Shown: positions 1 to 5,941 of the stretch, one piece after another | Layout of the letters: every line of letters starts with the position of its first letter | How positions within the stretch are numbered: position 1 is the stretch's first letter | Notes under the pieces: generated by a model | Told to the model about the DNA's origin: nothing | The model's input: the letters and a program-made list of their open reading frames with translations, nothing else | Databases searched by the model: none | Translations under genes and position numbers: made by a program | Assembly: GCA_945874515.1 (NCBI GenBank) | Contig: CAMCHA010000169.1 | Coordinates: 1-6,176 of the forward strand | DNA from: Asaia bogorensis | Lineage (GTDB): Bacteria > Pseudomonadota > Alphaproteobacteria > Acetobacterales > Acetobacteraceae | Length of the DNA: 6,176 nucleotides | Direction of reading: 5' to 3'

Positions 1-239
1 GCGCCATCGGGATGGGCAATCTCCGCCGCCTGCGGCAGCGGTCGGCGCGTTTCATCCTTCACGATGATGTGCGGCTGCACATCAATCACCTGTTCGATGA
101 AATAGGTCTGAAACCCGCGCATGAGTGAGGCAATGGCGATGAAGAAAGCGACACCCAAGGCAACGCCCAGCACCGAAACCAAGGTCTGACGGCGCCTGCG
201 GGAAAGCATGCCGCGCGCCAGATCGAAGATCAGGTTCAT
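1..239 (-). CDS. ABC transporter permease, FtsX/MacB type (N-terminal part, runs off the window)
   Basis: Only the first 79 codons are visible; the gene continues beyond base 1. The protein begins MNLIFDLARGMLSRRRRQTL, a short cytoplasmic amphipathic start with an RRRR cluster. A single hydrophobic membrane segment follows at about residues 20-40 (LVSVLGVALGVAFFIAIASL). The chain then turns into a probable periplasmic stretch (QVIDVQPHIIVKDE). This layout is typical of MacB/LolC/FtsX-family permeases, in which the first helix is followed by a large extracytoplasmic domain. The ATG overlaps the stop of the adaptor gene as ATGA (236-239), which implies translational coupling. An AGG lies just upstream inside the adaptor's last codons. 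With the adaptor gene it points to a tripartite efflux or envelope-transport system. The ATPase and the rest of the permease are not in view, so the substrate cannot be told. LolC/E-like or DevC-like assignments remain possible. Confidence 0.82.
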   Translation of the reverse strand, partial: MNLIFDLARGMLSRRRRQTLVSVLGVALGVAFFIAIASLMRGFQTYFIEQVIDVQPHIIVKDETRRPLPQAAEIAHPDG

Positions 240-1231
240 GGCCTGAGCCGTAGCGCCTGCCCATCCTTCAGGCCCTGCGGAGGATCAAGCACCACGACAT
301 CTCCCGCAGCAATGCCCTGGCGGATTTCAACAGCGCGCGGGCCCTGTACGCCCACCGTCACTTGGCGTCGCCGCGCCACTTCCCCTTGTGCGACAAACAC
401 ATGATCCCCGCGAAGCGCTGCCGGCGGAACAAGCACAGCGTTCGCAGTTTCACGCAAAACGATATTCGCTTCCACCGTCATGCCGATCATCAACGGCGTA
501 TCGTCCGGCAGCGCCAGACGCACGCGATAGGCTTTGCGCGTTGCATCACCCTTGGGAGTAATCTGCGTCACCCGTGCATTCAGCACTTGCCCCGCGAAGG
601 CATCAGCGCGCAGCAGGGCACGCTGACCTTCGCGGATTTGGGCGATGTCTTCCTCATCCACTTCCGCGGTGATGCGGAGCGGCTTTGGTTCGCCAATCCA
701 GAAAAGTGCGGCGGGGGTATCCACCACCTCCCCCACCTCGGCATCGCGGCGCAGCACCAGGCCGGCGGAGGGCGCGCGGACGATGTAATCATCAAGGCGC
801 CGCTTCGCGGCTTCGGCCACGGCACGCACGGCGCGGGCTTCGGCCTCGGCACGATCCAGCGCGGCGCGGGAAGCGACATCACGCGCCACCAAAGTGCGCA
901 CCCGGGCCAAATCTTCCTGGGCAAAACTGGCGCGGGCTTCGGCTTCTTCGGCCCGATGCTGGGCTTCGCGGTCATCAAGCCTTGCCATGGGCTGGCCTTC
1001 TGCAACCCGGGCACCTTCTTCGACCAGGACCGCAGTGATGCGCGCACGCACCGCCGGGCCAACCTTGGCCCAATGCACCGGTTCCACATTGCCCGTGGCG
1101 TAAACCGCCTGCACGGCGGGGCCGGTGGTGGCGGTGGCAACCGCAACGGAAGGCGGCAGGCCACGCCAGACCCAGGCGCCGGCGAGGCCAAACAGCAAAA
1201 GCAGAAGCAGGATGATGATCCGGGGACGCAT
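236..1231 (-). CDS. HlyD/MacA-family periplasmic adaptor subunit of an efflux system
   Basis: A 331-residue membrane-fusion (adaptor) protein that would link an inner-membrane transporter to an outer-membrane channel. Residues about 4-22 form a leucine/isoleucine-rich signal anchor with no lipobox cysteine. A first half-lipoyl segment spans about 45-87 and ends VAEGQPMARLDD (76-87). An Ala/Glu/Arg-rich helical hairpin runs from about 88 to 147. The second half-lipoyl segment is YIVRAPSAGLVLRRDAEVGE (149-168). A beta-barrel domain follows (PLRITAEVDEEDIAQIREGQ) and then a membrane-proximal part to the end (GDVVVLDPPQGLKDGQAL). The short hairpin resembles adaptors paired with ABC permeases. The ATG at 1231 has an in-frame TAG at 1243-1241, so no longer start exists, and no good Shine-Dalgarno is visible. 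The stop overlaps the start of the FtsX-type permease (ATGA), which makes an ABC-linked rather than RND-linked role more likely. Confidence 0.9.
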   Translation of the reverse strand: MRPRIIILLLLLLFGLAGAWVWRGLPPSVAVATATTGPAVQAVYATGNVEPVHWAKVGPAVRARITAVLVEEGARVAEGQPMARLDDREAQHRAEEAEARASFAQEDLARVRTLVARDVASRAALDRAEAEARAVRAVAEAAKRRLDDYIVRAPSAGLVLRRDAEVGEVVDTPAALFWIGEPKPLRITAEVDEEDIAQIREGQRALLRADAFAGQVLNARVTQITPKGDATRKAYRVRLALPDDTPLMIGMTVEANIVLRETANAVLVPPAALRGDHVFVAQGEVARRRQVTVGVQGPRAVEIRQGIAAGDVVVLDPPQGLKDGQALRLRP

Positions 1232-1273
1232 GCTGTCGGTCTAACATGACAGATGGCATTTGGCTTCCCTGGT

Positions 1274-1313
1274 GGGGGGGATCGGCACTGGGGAATGGGA
1301 TCGTCGATAGGGG
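1274..1313 (+). other. G-tract cluster in the intergenic region (possible G-quadruplex)
   Basis: Between the adaptor start and the tRNA gene the plus strand carries four G runs: 7 G at 1274-1280, 4 G at 1290-1293, 3 G at 1297-1299 and 4 G at 1310-1313. A further 7 G run lies at 1333-1339, inside the spacer of the proposed tRNA promoter. Loop lengths of 9, 3 and 10 bases would permit a three-tier quadruplex, though two of the loops are long. On the minus strand this is the region just upstream of the adaptor gene, so a structure here could affect either promoter. This is a sequence pattern only; no function is shown. Confidence 0.3.
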
Positions 1314-1317
1314 ATGG

Positions 1318-1346
1318 TTGTGCGAAGCCTTTGGGGGGGCTAATAG
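1318..1346 (+). promoter_or_regulatory. Candidate sigma-70-type promoter for the tRNA-Thr gene
   Basis: TTGTGC (1318-1323) and TAATAG (1341-1346) are separated by exactly 17 bases. They match the -35 and -10 consensus at four of six and four or more of six positions. Transcription would start near 1353, about 26 bases before the mature tRNA, a reasonable leader for processing by RNase P. An alternative -10 is TTATAG at 1352-1357. The spacer contains a run of seven G, which is unusual. This is inferred from pattern and position only. Confidence 0.42.
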
Positions 1347-1378
1347 GCCGGTTATAGGAGTTTTCCAGGCGTTTCGGG

Positions 1379-1453
<75 letters not shown>

Positions 1454-1497
1454 TTTTTCAATGACTTATGGCGAAATCTCGCTCGCGAAAATTCGGC

Positions 1498-1516
1498 AAA
1501 AAGCCTTTCGGAAAGC
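1498..1516 (-). terminator. Weak hairpin with T-run, possible second terminator
   Basis: Read on the minus strand, CTTT/AAAG (with a possible outer G-C pair across a bulged G) closes around a CCG loop at 1515-1505. Five T follow directly at 1502-1498. The stem is short, but the T-run is better than that of the stem-loop at 1549-1570 just upstream. It may back up that terminator and keep transcription of the minus-strand operon from entering the tRNA gene. Low certainty. Confidence 0.25.
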
Positions 1517-1543
1517 GGATGAGCGCTCCATCGCACGGGCGCC

Positions 1544-1570
1544 AAAACGCATCGGTAATCTAACCGATGC
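1544..1570 (-). terminator. Stem-loop terminator of the minus-strand five-gene block
   Basis: GCATCGGT (1549-1556) and ACCGATGC (1563-1570) form a perfect 8-base inverted repeat with a 6-base loop. On the minus strand the stem is followed by G and then TTTT (1547-1544); on the plus strand it is followed by CTTCCCCG, so the minus-strand reading fits termination better. It lies 77 bases past the stop of the hydantoinase-type gene, the last gene of the block. The U-tract is short, so efficiency may be modest. Confidence 0.55.
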
Positions 1571-1646
1571 CTTCCCCGCATAGGAATAGATCACCTACTT
1601 CCAAACGGAATCATACGCTCAAGCATGAATGGTCGGCGCTTTAGAT

Positions 1647-3128
1647 TCAGGGCGGCGGCGCGGGATCAAACCCATCAGGCGTGACACCACGCGGCCTGAT
1701 CATGGCGTAGGGCCCACGCGGCAGGAAGCGCCCGGTGCCAGGTTCCGCCTGCACCTTGCCATCACGCATCACCACTTCACCGCGCCGGATGGTCATCACT
1801 GGCCAGCCCGTGACCTCCATCCCCTCATAAGGGGTATAATCAATCGCGTGCTGCATCAGCGCATTGGTAATGGTGACTTTCTTTTTTGGATCCCACAGCG
1901 CCAGATCGGCATCAGCGCCCACCGCGATCATGCCTTTGCGTGGCGCCAATCCCATCAGGCGCGCGGGGTTCGTGCTGGTCAGGCGCACGAATTCATCCAG
2001 GCTGATGCGCCCTTTTGAAACACCCTCGCTGAAAATGATCGGCAGGCGTGCGGTGAAGCCTGGAATACCGTTAGGGATATCGCGGAACACCGCGCCCGTC
2101 CCATTCTGGCGCTTGCCGCGATCACCTTCATAGGAAAAGGCGCAGTGATCGGATGAAATCACATCGAGCGTACCGCGCCGGATCATCTCCCACACGCGTT
2201 CATGTTCTTCGCGGTTGCGGGGTGCCGGGCTGCACATGAATTTTGCACCCTCAAAGCCTGGGCGGTCCATGTCGGATGCGGTCAGGCTGACATATTGCGG
2301 GCAAGTTTCACCCCATACCTTCACGCCACGCGCCTGGGCACGCGCGATTTCCTCGGCTGCTTCTGCGCAGGAGACATGGAAAATCTGGAGCGGCTGATCC
2401 ACCAGTTCAGCAAGTGCGATGGCGCGGTGCGTCGCTTCACGTTCCACTACAGGCGGCCGCGCCCAGGCGTGATACTTCGGCGCTGTCATGCCATGCTTCA
2501 GCAATTCATGGGTGCGCCAATTGATCGCCTCATAATTCTCGCAATGCACCGTCACCAAACAGCCGAGTGTTCGTGCCTTGGTCAATACGCGCAGATATTG
2601 CGCATCATTCAGATGCAGGGGTTCGTAGGTGAGGAAGACCTTCAGGCTGCGCACACCTTCCGCCACAAGCCGCGGCACTTCCTCATCCATCACCGCATCG
2701 GTCGGATCGCTGATGATCTGGTGGAAGGAATGGTCAATCATGCCGCGCGCGGCGCGGGCGCGGTAATCCGTGTAACGATCCCAAACGCCATAGCCCTTCC
2801 ATTGCGGAATGAAACACACGACCGATGTGGTGCCGCCGGCGAAAGCCGCGGTGGAAGCTGTGGCGAAGCTTTCCTCATTCACCGTCACCGGCGGTTCCGC
2901 GAGGCCCGTGCTGGCATAGCCACCACGAGAGGGTTCTTCGATATGGCAATGGCTATCCACGCCGCCAGGCAGCACCAGCGTACCGGCGGCATCCACCACG
3001 CGGGCGCCATCGGCAAGCTTTTCGCCGAGGGCAACAATGCGCCCATCCTTCACGCCAATATCGCACCGCGTCGTGCCGAAGCCGGTCGCAACCTCTCCGC
3101 CACGCACTACAAGGTCAAATTCCGCCAT
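1647..3128 (-). CDS. hydA: Dihydropyrimidinase/hydantoinase-type cyclic amidohydrolase
   Basis: A 493-residue cytoplasmic amidohydrolase expected to open a cyclic amide or imide (dihydropyrimidine or 5-substituted hydantoin) to the N-carbamoyl acid with a binuclear metal centre. All expected ligands are visible: H60 and H62 in GGVDSHCHIEEP (55-66), the carboxylated lysine K163 in LKVFLTY (162-168), H195 in VHCEN, H251 in HVSC, and D327 in SDHCAF (326-331). Y168 matches the substrate-contacting tyrosine. The N- and C-terminal parts form the usual beta-sandwich, with GADADLALWDP near the C terminus. Length fits the family (about 460-500). Departures include HCHIEEP after the first histidine pair and NGIPGFTAR where many members have GxPGxE, so the substrate may not be a pyrimidine. 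I prefer the ATG at 3128 over 3134 because AGGGG sits six bases before it. It is last in the operon. No N-carbamoylase or racemase gene is in view. Confidence 0.9.
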   Translation of the reverse strand: MAEFDLVVRGGEVATGFGTTRCDIGVKDGRIVALGEKLADGARVVDAAGTLVLPGGVDSHCHIEEPSRGGYASTGLAEPPVTVNEESFATASTAAFAGGTTSVVCFIPQWKGYGVWDRYTDYRARAARGMIDHSFHQIISDPTDAVMDEEVPRLVAEGVRSLKVFLTYEPLHLNDAQYLRVLTKARTLGCLVTVHCENYEAINWRTHELLKHGMTAPKYHAWARPPVVEREATHRAIALAELVDQPLQIFHVSCAEAAEEIARAQARGVKVWGETCPQYVSLTASDMDRPGFEGAKFMCSPAPRNREEHERVWEMIRRGTLDVISSDHCAFSYEGDRGKRQNGTGAVFRDIPNGIPGFTARLPIIFSEGVSKGRISLDEFVRLTSTNPARLMGLAPRKGMIAVGADADLALWDPKKKVTITNALMQHAIDYTPYEGMEVTGWPVMTIRRGEVVMRDGKVQAEPGTGRFLPRGPYAMIRPRGVTPDGFDPAPPP

Positions 3129-3134
3129 GGTCAT

Positions 3135-3139
3135 CCCCT
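3135..3139 (-). promoter_or_regulatory. hydA: Ribosome binding site deciding the amidohydrolase start
   Basis: On the minus strand AGGGG (3139-3135) abuts the ATG at 3134 with no spacer but stands six bases from the ATG at 3128. The second ATG is therefore the more likely start, giving MAEFDLVVRGG. The site lies in the short gap after the flavoprotein stop (3146-3144). Confidence 0.6.
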
Positions 3140-3143
3140 GTTG

Positions 3144-4340
3144 TTAAACCCGCTGAACATCCATGCTCCCGGCCGCCAATCCCGCCGCGCGACCCGTGCT
3201 GAAACAGGCTTGCAGCAAATAGCCACCCGTCGGTGCTTCCCAATCCAGCATTTCGCCACAGGCGAAAACGCCAGGCAAGCGGTGCAGCATCAGGTTTTCA
3301 TCCACCTCAGACCAGGAAAGCCCGCCGGCTGAGGAAATGGCGCGCGCAATCGGGAAACAGCCTGTTACCTGCAGCGGCAAAGCCTTGATCAAGCCGGCAA
3401 GGTCGCTTTGTTGCGCCCCAGCCTTCAGCGCTTCCTGCACCAGGGCAATCCCAACCGGTGCCAAGCCCGCATTGCGCCGCAAATGATTGGCGAGCGAAAG
3501 GCTGCCCTGCCGGCCCGAAAGCCGCGCAGCAAGATCGGCAAAGCTGAGATCAGGCCGGAGATCCAGATGCAGTGTGGCGCCATGCTGCCGCACCAGCGCG
3601 TCCCGCAAAGCGGCACTCAGCGCGTAGATTGCACCGCCTTCAATCCCCGCTTCGGTGATCATTGCCTCACCACGCTGCGTGACGCCGCCAAAGGATAGCG
3701 CAATGCGCTTGAGCGGCGTGCCGGCGAAACGCTCGCGCAGATGATCAGACCAGGGAATGTTAAAGCCCATATTGGATGGCACGAAAGGGCGCGTGGCGAT
3801 GCGGGGCAAAAGCGCGGGCCAAGTACCATCCGACCCAAGCCGCGGCCAGGAAGCGCCACCGAGTGCCAGAATGGTGGCATTCGCTTTGATCTGCGCCTCC
3901 CCATCCGGTGTCGCAAAACGCGCCGCACCATCAGGCGTAAAGCCAAGCCAGCGATGCCGCGCCAGCAAGCGCACGCCAAGCGCGCCAAGCCGCGCCATCC
4001 AGGCGCGCAGTAGTGGCGATGCCTTCATGGCGCGCGGAAAAACCCGGCCGGAGGAGCCGATGAAGCAGGGCTGGCCCAGCCCCTCAGCCCAGGCGATCAA
4101 CGCGTCGGGCGGGAAGGCGCGGATATGCGACGCGAGATATGGCTCAGCGGAACCATAGTGCTTCAGGAATGTTGGCAGCGCTTCGGAATGCGTCAGGTTC
4201 AGCCCACCGCGTCCGGCAATCAACAACTTGCGCGCGGGCGATGGCATGTGATCGGCCAGCACCACCGCGGCACCTGCTTGCGCCGCGGCTTCCGCCGCCA
4301 TCAAGCCGGCGGGGCCGGCGCCAATGACGAGAATACTCAG
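3144..4340 (-). CDS. TIGR03862/HI0933-family FAD-binding flavoprotein, probable CTG start
   Basis: Predicted cytoplasmic FAD-dependent oxidoreductase of the HI0933/YhiN-like group; the physiological substrate of the family is poorly known. With a start at CTG 4340 the protein is 398 residues and opens (M)SILVIGAGPAGLMAAEAAA, giving the Rossmann dinucleotide-binding motif G7-x-G9-xx-G12. Further family marks are GRGGLNLTH (43-51), an ATILALGGASWPRLGSDG block, TGCFPIARAISSAGGLSWSE, and the C-terminal FAD-contacting CGEMLDWEAPTGGY (361-374). The first in-frame common start codons are TTG 4304 and ATG 4301, which would cut off the whole GxGxxG motif. An in-frame TAG at 4346-4344 bounds the frame upstream, leaving only CTG 4340 (or the rarer ATT 4334) to include it. 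CTG overlaps the stop of the upstream VOC gene as CTGA, the same geometry as ATGA coupling. GGAA lies about ten bases upstream. The function of this gene in the operon is unclear. Confidence 0.9.
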   Translation of the reverse strand: MSILVIGAGPAGLMAAEAAAQAGAAVVLADHMPSPARKLLIAGRGGLNLTHSEALPTFLKHYGSAEPYLASHIRAFPPDALIAWAEGLGQPCFIGSSGRVFPRAMKASPLLRAWMARLGALGVRLLARHRWLGFTPDGAARFATPDGEAQIKANATILALGGASWPRLGSDGTWPALLPRIATRPFVPSNMGFNIPWSDHLRERFAGTPLKRIALSFGGVTQRGEAMITEAGIEGGAIYALSAALRDALVRQHGATLHLDLRPDLSFADLAARLSGRQGSLSLANHLRRNAGLAPVGIALVQEALKAGAQQSDLAGLIKALPLQVTGCFPIARAISSAGGLSWSEVDENLMLHRLPGVFACGEMLDWEAPTGGYLLQACFSTGRAAGLAAGSMDVQRV

Positions 4341-4720
4341 GCGCTACGTTCCAGCAATTCAATCGCGACATTCTCCGGCCCGCGCAGAAAGCAAATGCGA
4401 ATATCGGGGCGGAAAGCGGTAGGCTCCATGGTGAATTCAGCGCCCTTGGCCTTCAATTCTGCCACCACCTGGTCAAGCCCGGTGACCGCAAGGCCGATAT
4501 GTTCCAAGCCGCGATAGGGCATGCTGGGTGGCGGCGCCGTATTGTCACCCTTGATGGGCGCGATGAAAATAATCTGCCCGCCAAGCCTGATATCCACGCG
4601 CGGTTCACCCTGCTGCGTGGAACGCAGAACCTCGGCCCCAAACATACGTTCGTAGAAAACCGCCGTCGCTTCCGGATCGGGGCTGCGCAGATGAATATGG
4701 TCGAAGATGAATGTGGTCAT
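4337..4720 (-). CDS. VOC-family protein (glyoxalase/extradiol dioxygenase fold)
   Basis: A 127-residue protein of the vicinal oxygen chelate superfamily, which covers glyoxalase I, methylmalonyl-CoA epimerase, extradiol dioxygenases and resistance proteins. Two beta-alpha-beta-beta-beta modules are visible. The first starts FIFDHIHLRSPDPEATAVFY (residues 4-23); the second starts GLEHIGLAVTGLDQVVAELK (71-90) and ends ENVAIELLER (116-125). Likely metal ligands are H8 (or H10), H74 and E121. The fourth position, in GGQIIFIAP (47-55), lacks the usual glutamate, so metal binding may be incomplete or differ. Length is standard for a single-domain member. AAGGG at 4732-4728, seven bases before the ATG, supports the start. 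It follows a CoA-transferase by 15 bases and overlaps the flavoprotein start by four. Next to two CoA-transferases a role on a CoA thioester or its product is reasonable, but the reaction is not established from sequence. Confidence 0.87.
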   Translation of the reverse strand: MTTFIFDHIHLRSPDPEATAVFYERMFGAEVLRSTQQGEPRVDIRLGGQIIFIAPIKGDNTAPPPSMPYRGLEHIGLAVTGLDQVVAELKAKGAEFTMEPTAFRPDIRICFLRGPENVAIELLERSA

Positions 4721-4735
4721 GGTCTTTCCCTTGTT

Positions 4736-5923
4736 TCAAATCGCGCCAGCGGCGCGGAGTTTAGCGCGTGCAGCGTCATCATAACCAAGCTCGGCCAATA
4801 TGGTATCATTGTCGCGGCCAAGCTGCGGCGGCGGCGTATCAACGCGAGGCCCGCCATGCGCAAAGCCGAAAGCGGCGACGGGGACAGAAAATGGCCCTGT
4901 CACGCCAGGTGCTGCTTCAAAGCGATGCACCACGCCGCGCCCCTTGATCTGCGGATCGGCCAAAGATTCCGCCAAATTGCGCACCCGTGCCGCCGGCACA
5001 TGACGCGCCTGCAAATAGCTTTCCCATTCATCCGCCGTCTTGGCCTTCAACAGCTCTGCCAGCGTGGCCGCTTCATGCGCGCGATCAGCATGGCGCGCTT
5101 CATTGCTGTCCTTCGCCATATCGGGCCGGCCAAGCGCCTGCCAAAGCCGGCGCTGTTGGCGGATGTTGCTCGCGCCGATCATCACCAAACCATCGGCGGT
5201 CTGGTAGCAGCTATTGGTCGAATATTCATGATCATTACCGCGTGGGCGCGGGGGTCTGCCACTGCGCGCATAGGAAGTGACATGGCTTGCCATCATCATC
5301 ATCGCAACATCCAGCATGGCCAGATCAATATGCTGGCCGCGCCCGGTTTTCTCGCGCTGGAACAAGGCCGCTGATAGGGCGAAGGCGCCCATGGTGCCGG
5401 TTGCGTAATCAATCGCCGGTGCGCCGAATTTGATCGGGTTCACCTCCGGCGTGCCGGTGCAGGCCATGATGCCCGATGTCGCTTGGATAACGTGATCATA
5501 CGCGGTCTGTTCACCGCGCGGCCCACCATGGCCGAAGGCCGAGATGGAGCAATAGATCAGCCGTGGATTGAGCTTCAGCAAATTCTCATAGCCCAGGCCC
5601 AAAGCCGCAAAGGCACCAGGGCGGAAATTTTCCACCAGCACATCAGCGCCTGCGATCAGCTTGCGGAAAATCTCACGCGCTGCTTCCTGCTTCAGATCAA
5701 GCGTCATGCTGCGCTTGTTTGACCCTTGCGTAAGATATTGGCAGCCCATACCGGCTTCATTCAATGCCGTATCGCTACCATTGATGCGGCTTTGGTCGGG
5801 ATCATCCGGATGCTCAATCTTGATCACATCCGCGCCGAGCAAGCCAAGCTGATAGGCCGCGAAGGGGCCGGCCAGAACATGGGTCGCGTCAATGATGCGA
5901 ATGCCGTCGAAGGGACGAGTCAT
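4736..5923 (-). CDS. CaiB/BaiF family (family III) CoA-transferase, complete
   Basis: A 395-residue class III CoA-transferase, expected to move CoA between an acyl-CoA donor and a carboxylic acid (as formyl-CoA:oxalate or carnitine CoA-transferases do) in the cytoplasm as an interlocked dimer. Family marks in order: FDGIRIIDATHVLAGPFAA (5-23), LGADVIKIEHP (29-39), GSNKRSMTLDLK (67-78), VLVENFRPGAF (95-105), NPRLIYCSISAFGHGGP (119-135). The probable catalytic aspartate is D143 in AYDHVIQATSG. GRGQHIDLAMLDVAM follows, and the C-terminal tail has PPPQLGRDNDTIL. Length is typical (about 380-430). Four consecutive ATG codons (CAT repeat, 5291-5302) give a Met run after the DVA motif. GAGGA (5935-5931) seven bases before the ATG supports the start. 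It lies 18 bases after a second CoA-transferase of the same family, suggesting paralogues with distinct substrates or a two-subunit enzyme. The substrate cannot be named. Confidence 0.93.
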   Translation of the reverse strand: MTRPFDGIRIIDATHVLAGPFAAYQLGLLGADVIKIEHPDDPDQSRINGSDTALNEAGMGCQYLTQGSNKRSMTLDLKQEAAREIFRKLIAGADVLVENFRPGAFAALGLGYENLLKLNPRLIYCSISAFGHGGPRGEQTAYDHVIQATSGIMACTGTPEVNPIKFGAPAIDYATGTMGAFALSAALFQREKTGRGQHIDLAMLDVAMMMMASHVTSYARSGRPPRPRGNDHEYSTNSCYQTADGLVMIGASNIRQQRRLWQALGRPDMAKDSNEARHADRAHEAATLAELLKAKTADEWESYLQARHVPAARVRNLAESLADPQIKGRGVVHRFEAAPGVTGPFSVPVAAFGFAHGGPRVDTPPPQLGRDNDTILAELGYDDAARAKLRAAGAI

Positions 5924-5941
5924 GGGTATTTCCTCATTGTG

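Larger units (their letters stand above)
1454..1646. other. Lower-GC intergenic region after the tRNA, no convincing gene
   Basis: This stretch separates the tRNA from the stop of the hydantoinase-type gene. By hand count bases 1461-1640 are about 52% G+C, below the flanking coding DNA (roughly 60-68% in lines sampled). Two very short plus-strand frames overlap here. One is ATG at 1461 to TAG at 1583: 40 codons, protein starting MTYGEISLAKIRQ. The other is ATG at 1468 to TAA at 1563: 31 codons, very basic, starting MAKSRSRKFGKKPFGKR. Neither has a recognisable Shine-Dalgarno or a family I know, and I do not call either as a gene. The 3' side holds the stem-loop at 1549-1570 and a weaker hairpin near 1503-1516. 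Nothing else stands out up to 1646. Confidence 0.5.

Noticed and set aside
362..1249. Plus-strand open frame of 295 codons antisense to the adaptor gene
   Set aside because: The opposite strand encodes a clear HlyD-family protein over the same bases. The antisense product has low-complexity Gly/His content and no recognisable domain.
1232..1272. Possible promoter for the adaptor gene on the minus strand
   Set aside because: No pair of -35/-10 hexamers with proper spacing was convincing in the bases upstream of the ATG at 1231.
1461..1583. Small plus-strand frame of 40 codons after the tRNA, and an overlapping 31-codon basic frame at 1468-1563
   Set aside because: No Shine-Dalgarno, no recognisable family, and the two frames compete for the same bases. 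Their 3' part overlaps the stem-loop at 1549-1570. Kept only as a finding, not called as genes.
2202..3332. Plus-strand open frame of 376 codons antisense to the amidohydrolase and flavoprotein
   Set aside because: It spans two real minus-strand genes with full motif sets. Its translation is rich in His, Arg, Ala and Cys with no family signature. Long antisense frames are common in GC-rich DNA.
5291..5302. Trinucleotide CAT repeat as a possible His-tag-like or regulatory element
   Set aside because: On the coding strand it is four Met codons in frame within an intact enzyme gene. It is too short to be called a repeat element.
4499..5374. Plus-strand open frame of 291 codons antisense to the VOC and CoA-transferase genes
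   Set aside because: It crosses the junction of two well-supported minus-strand genes and shows no domain of its own.
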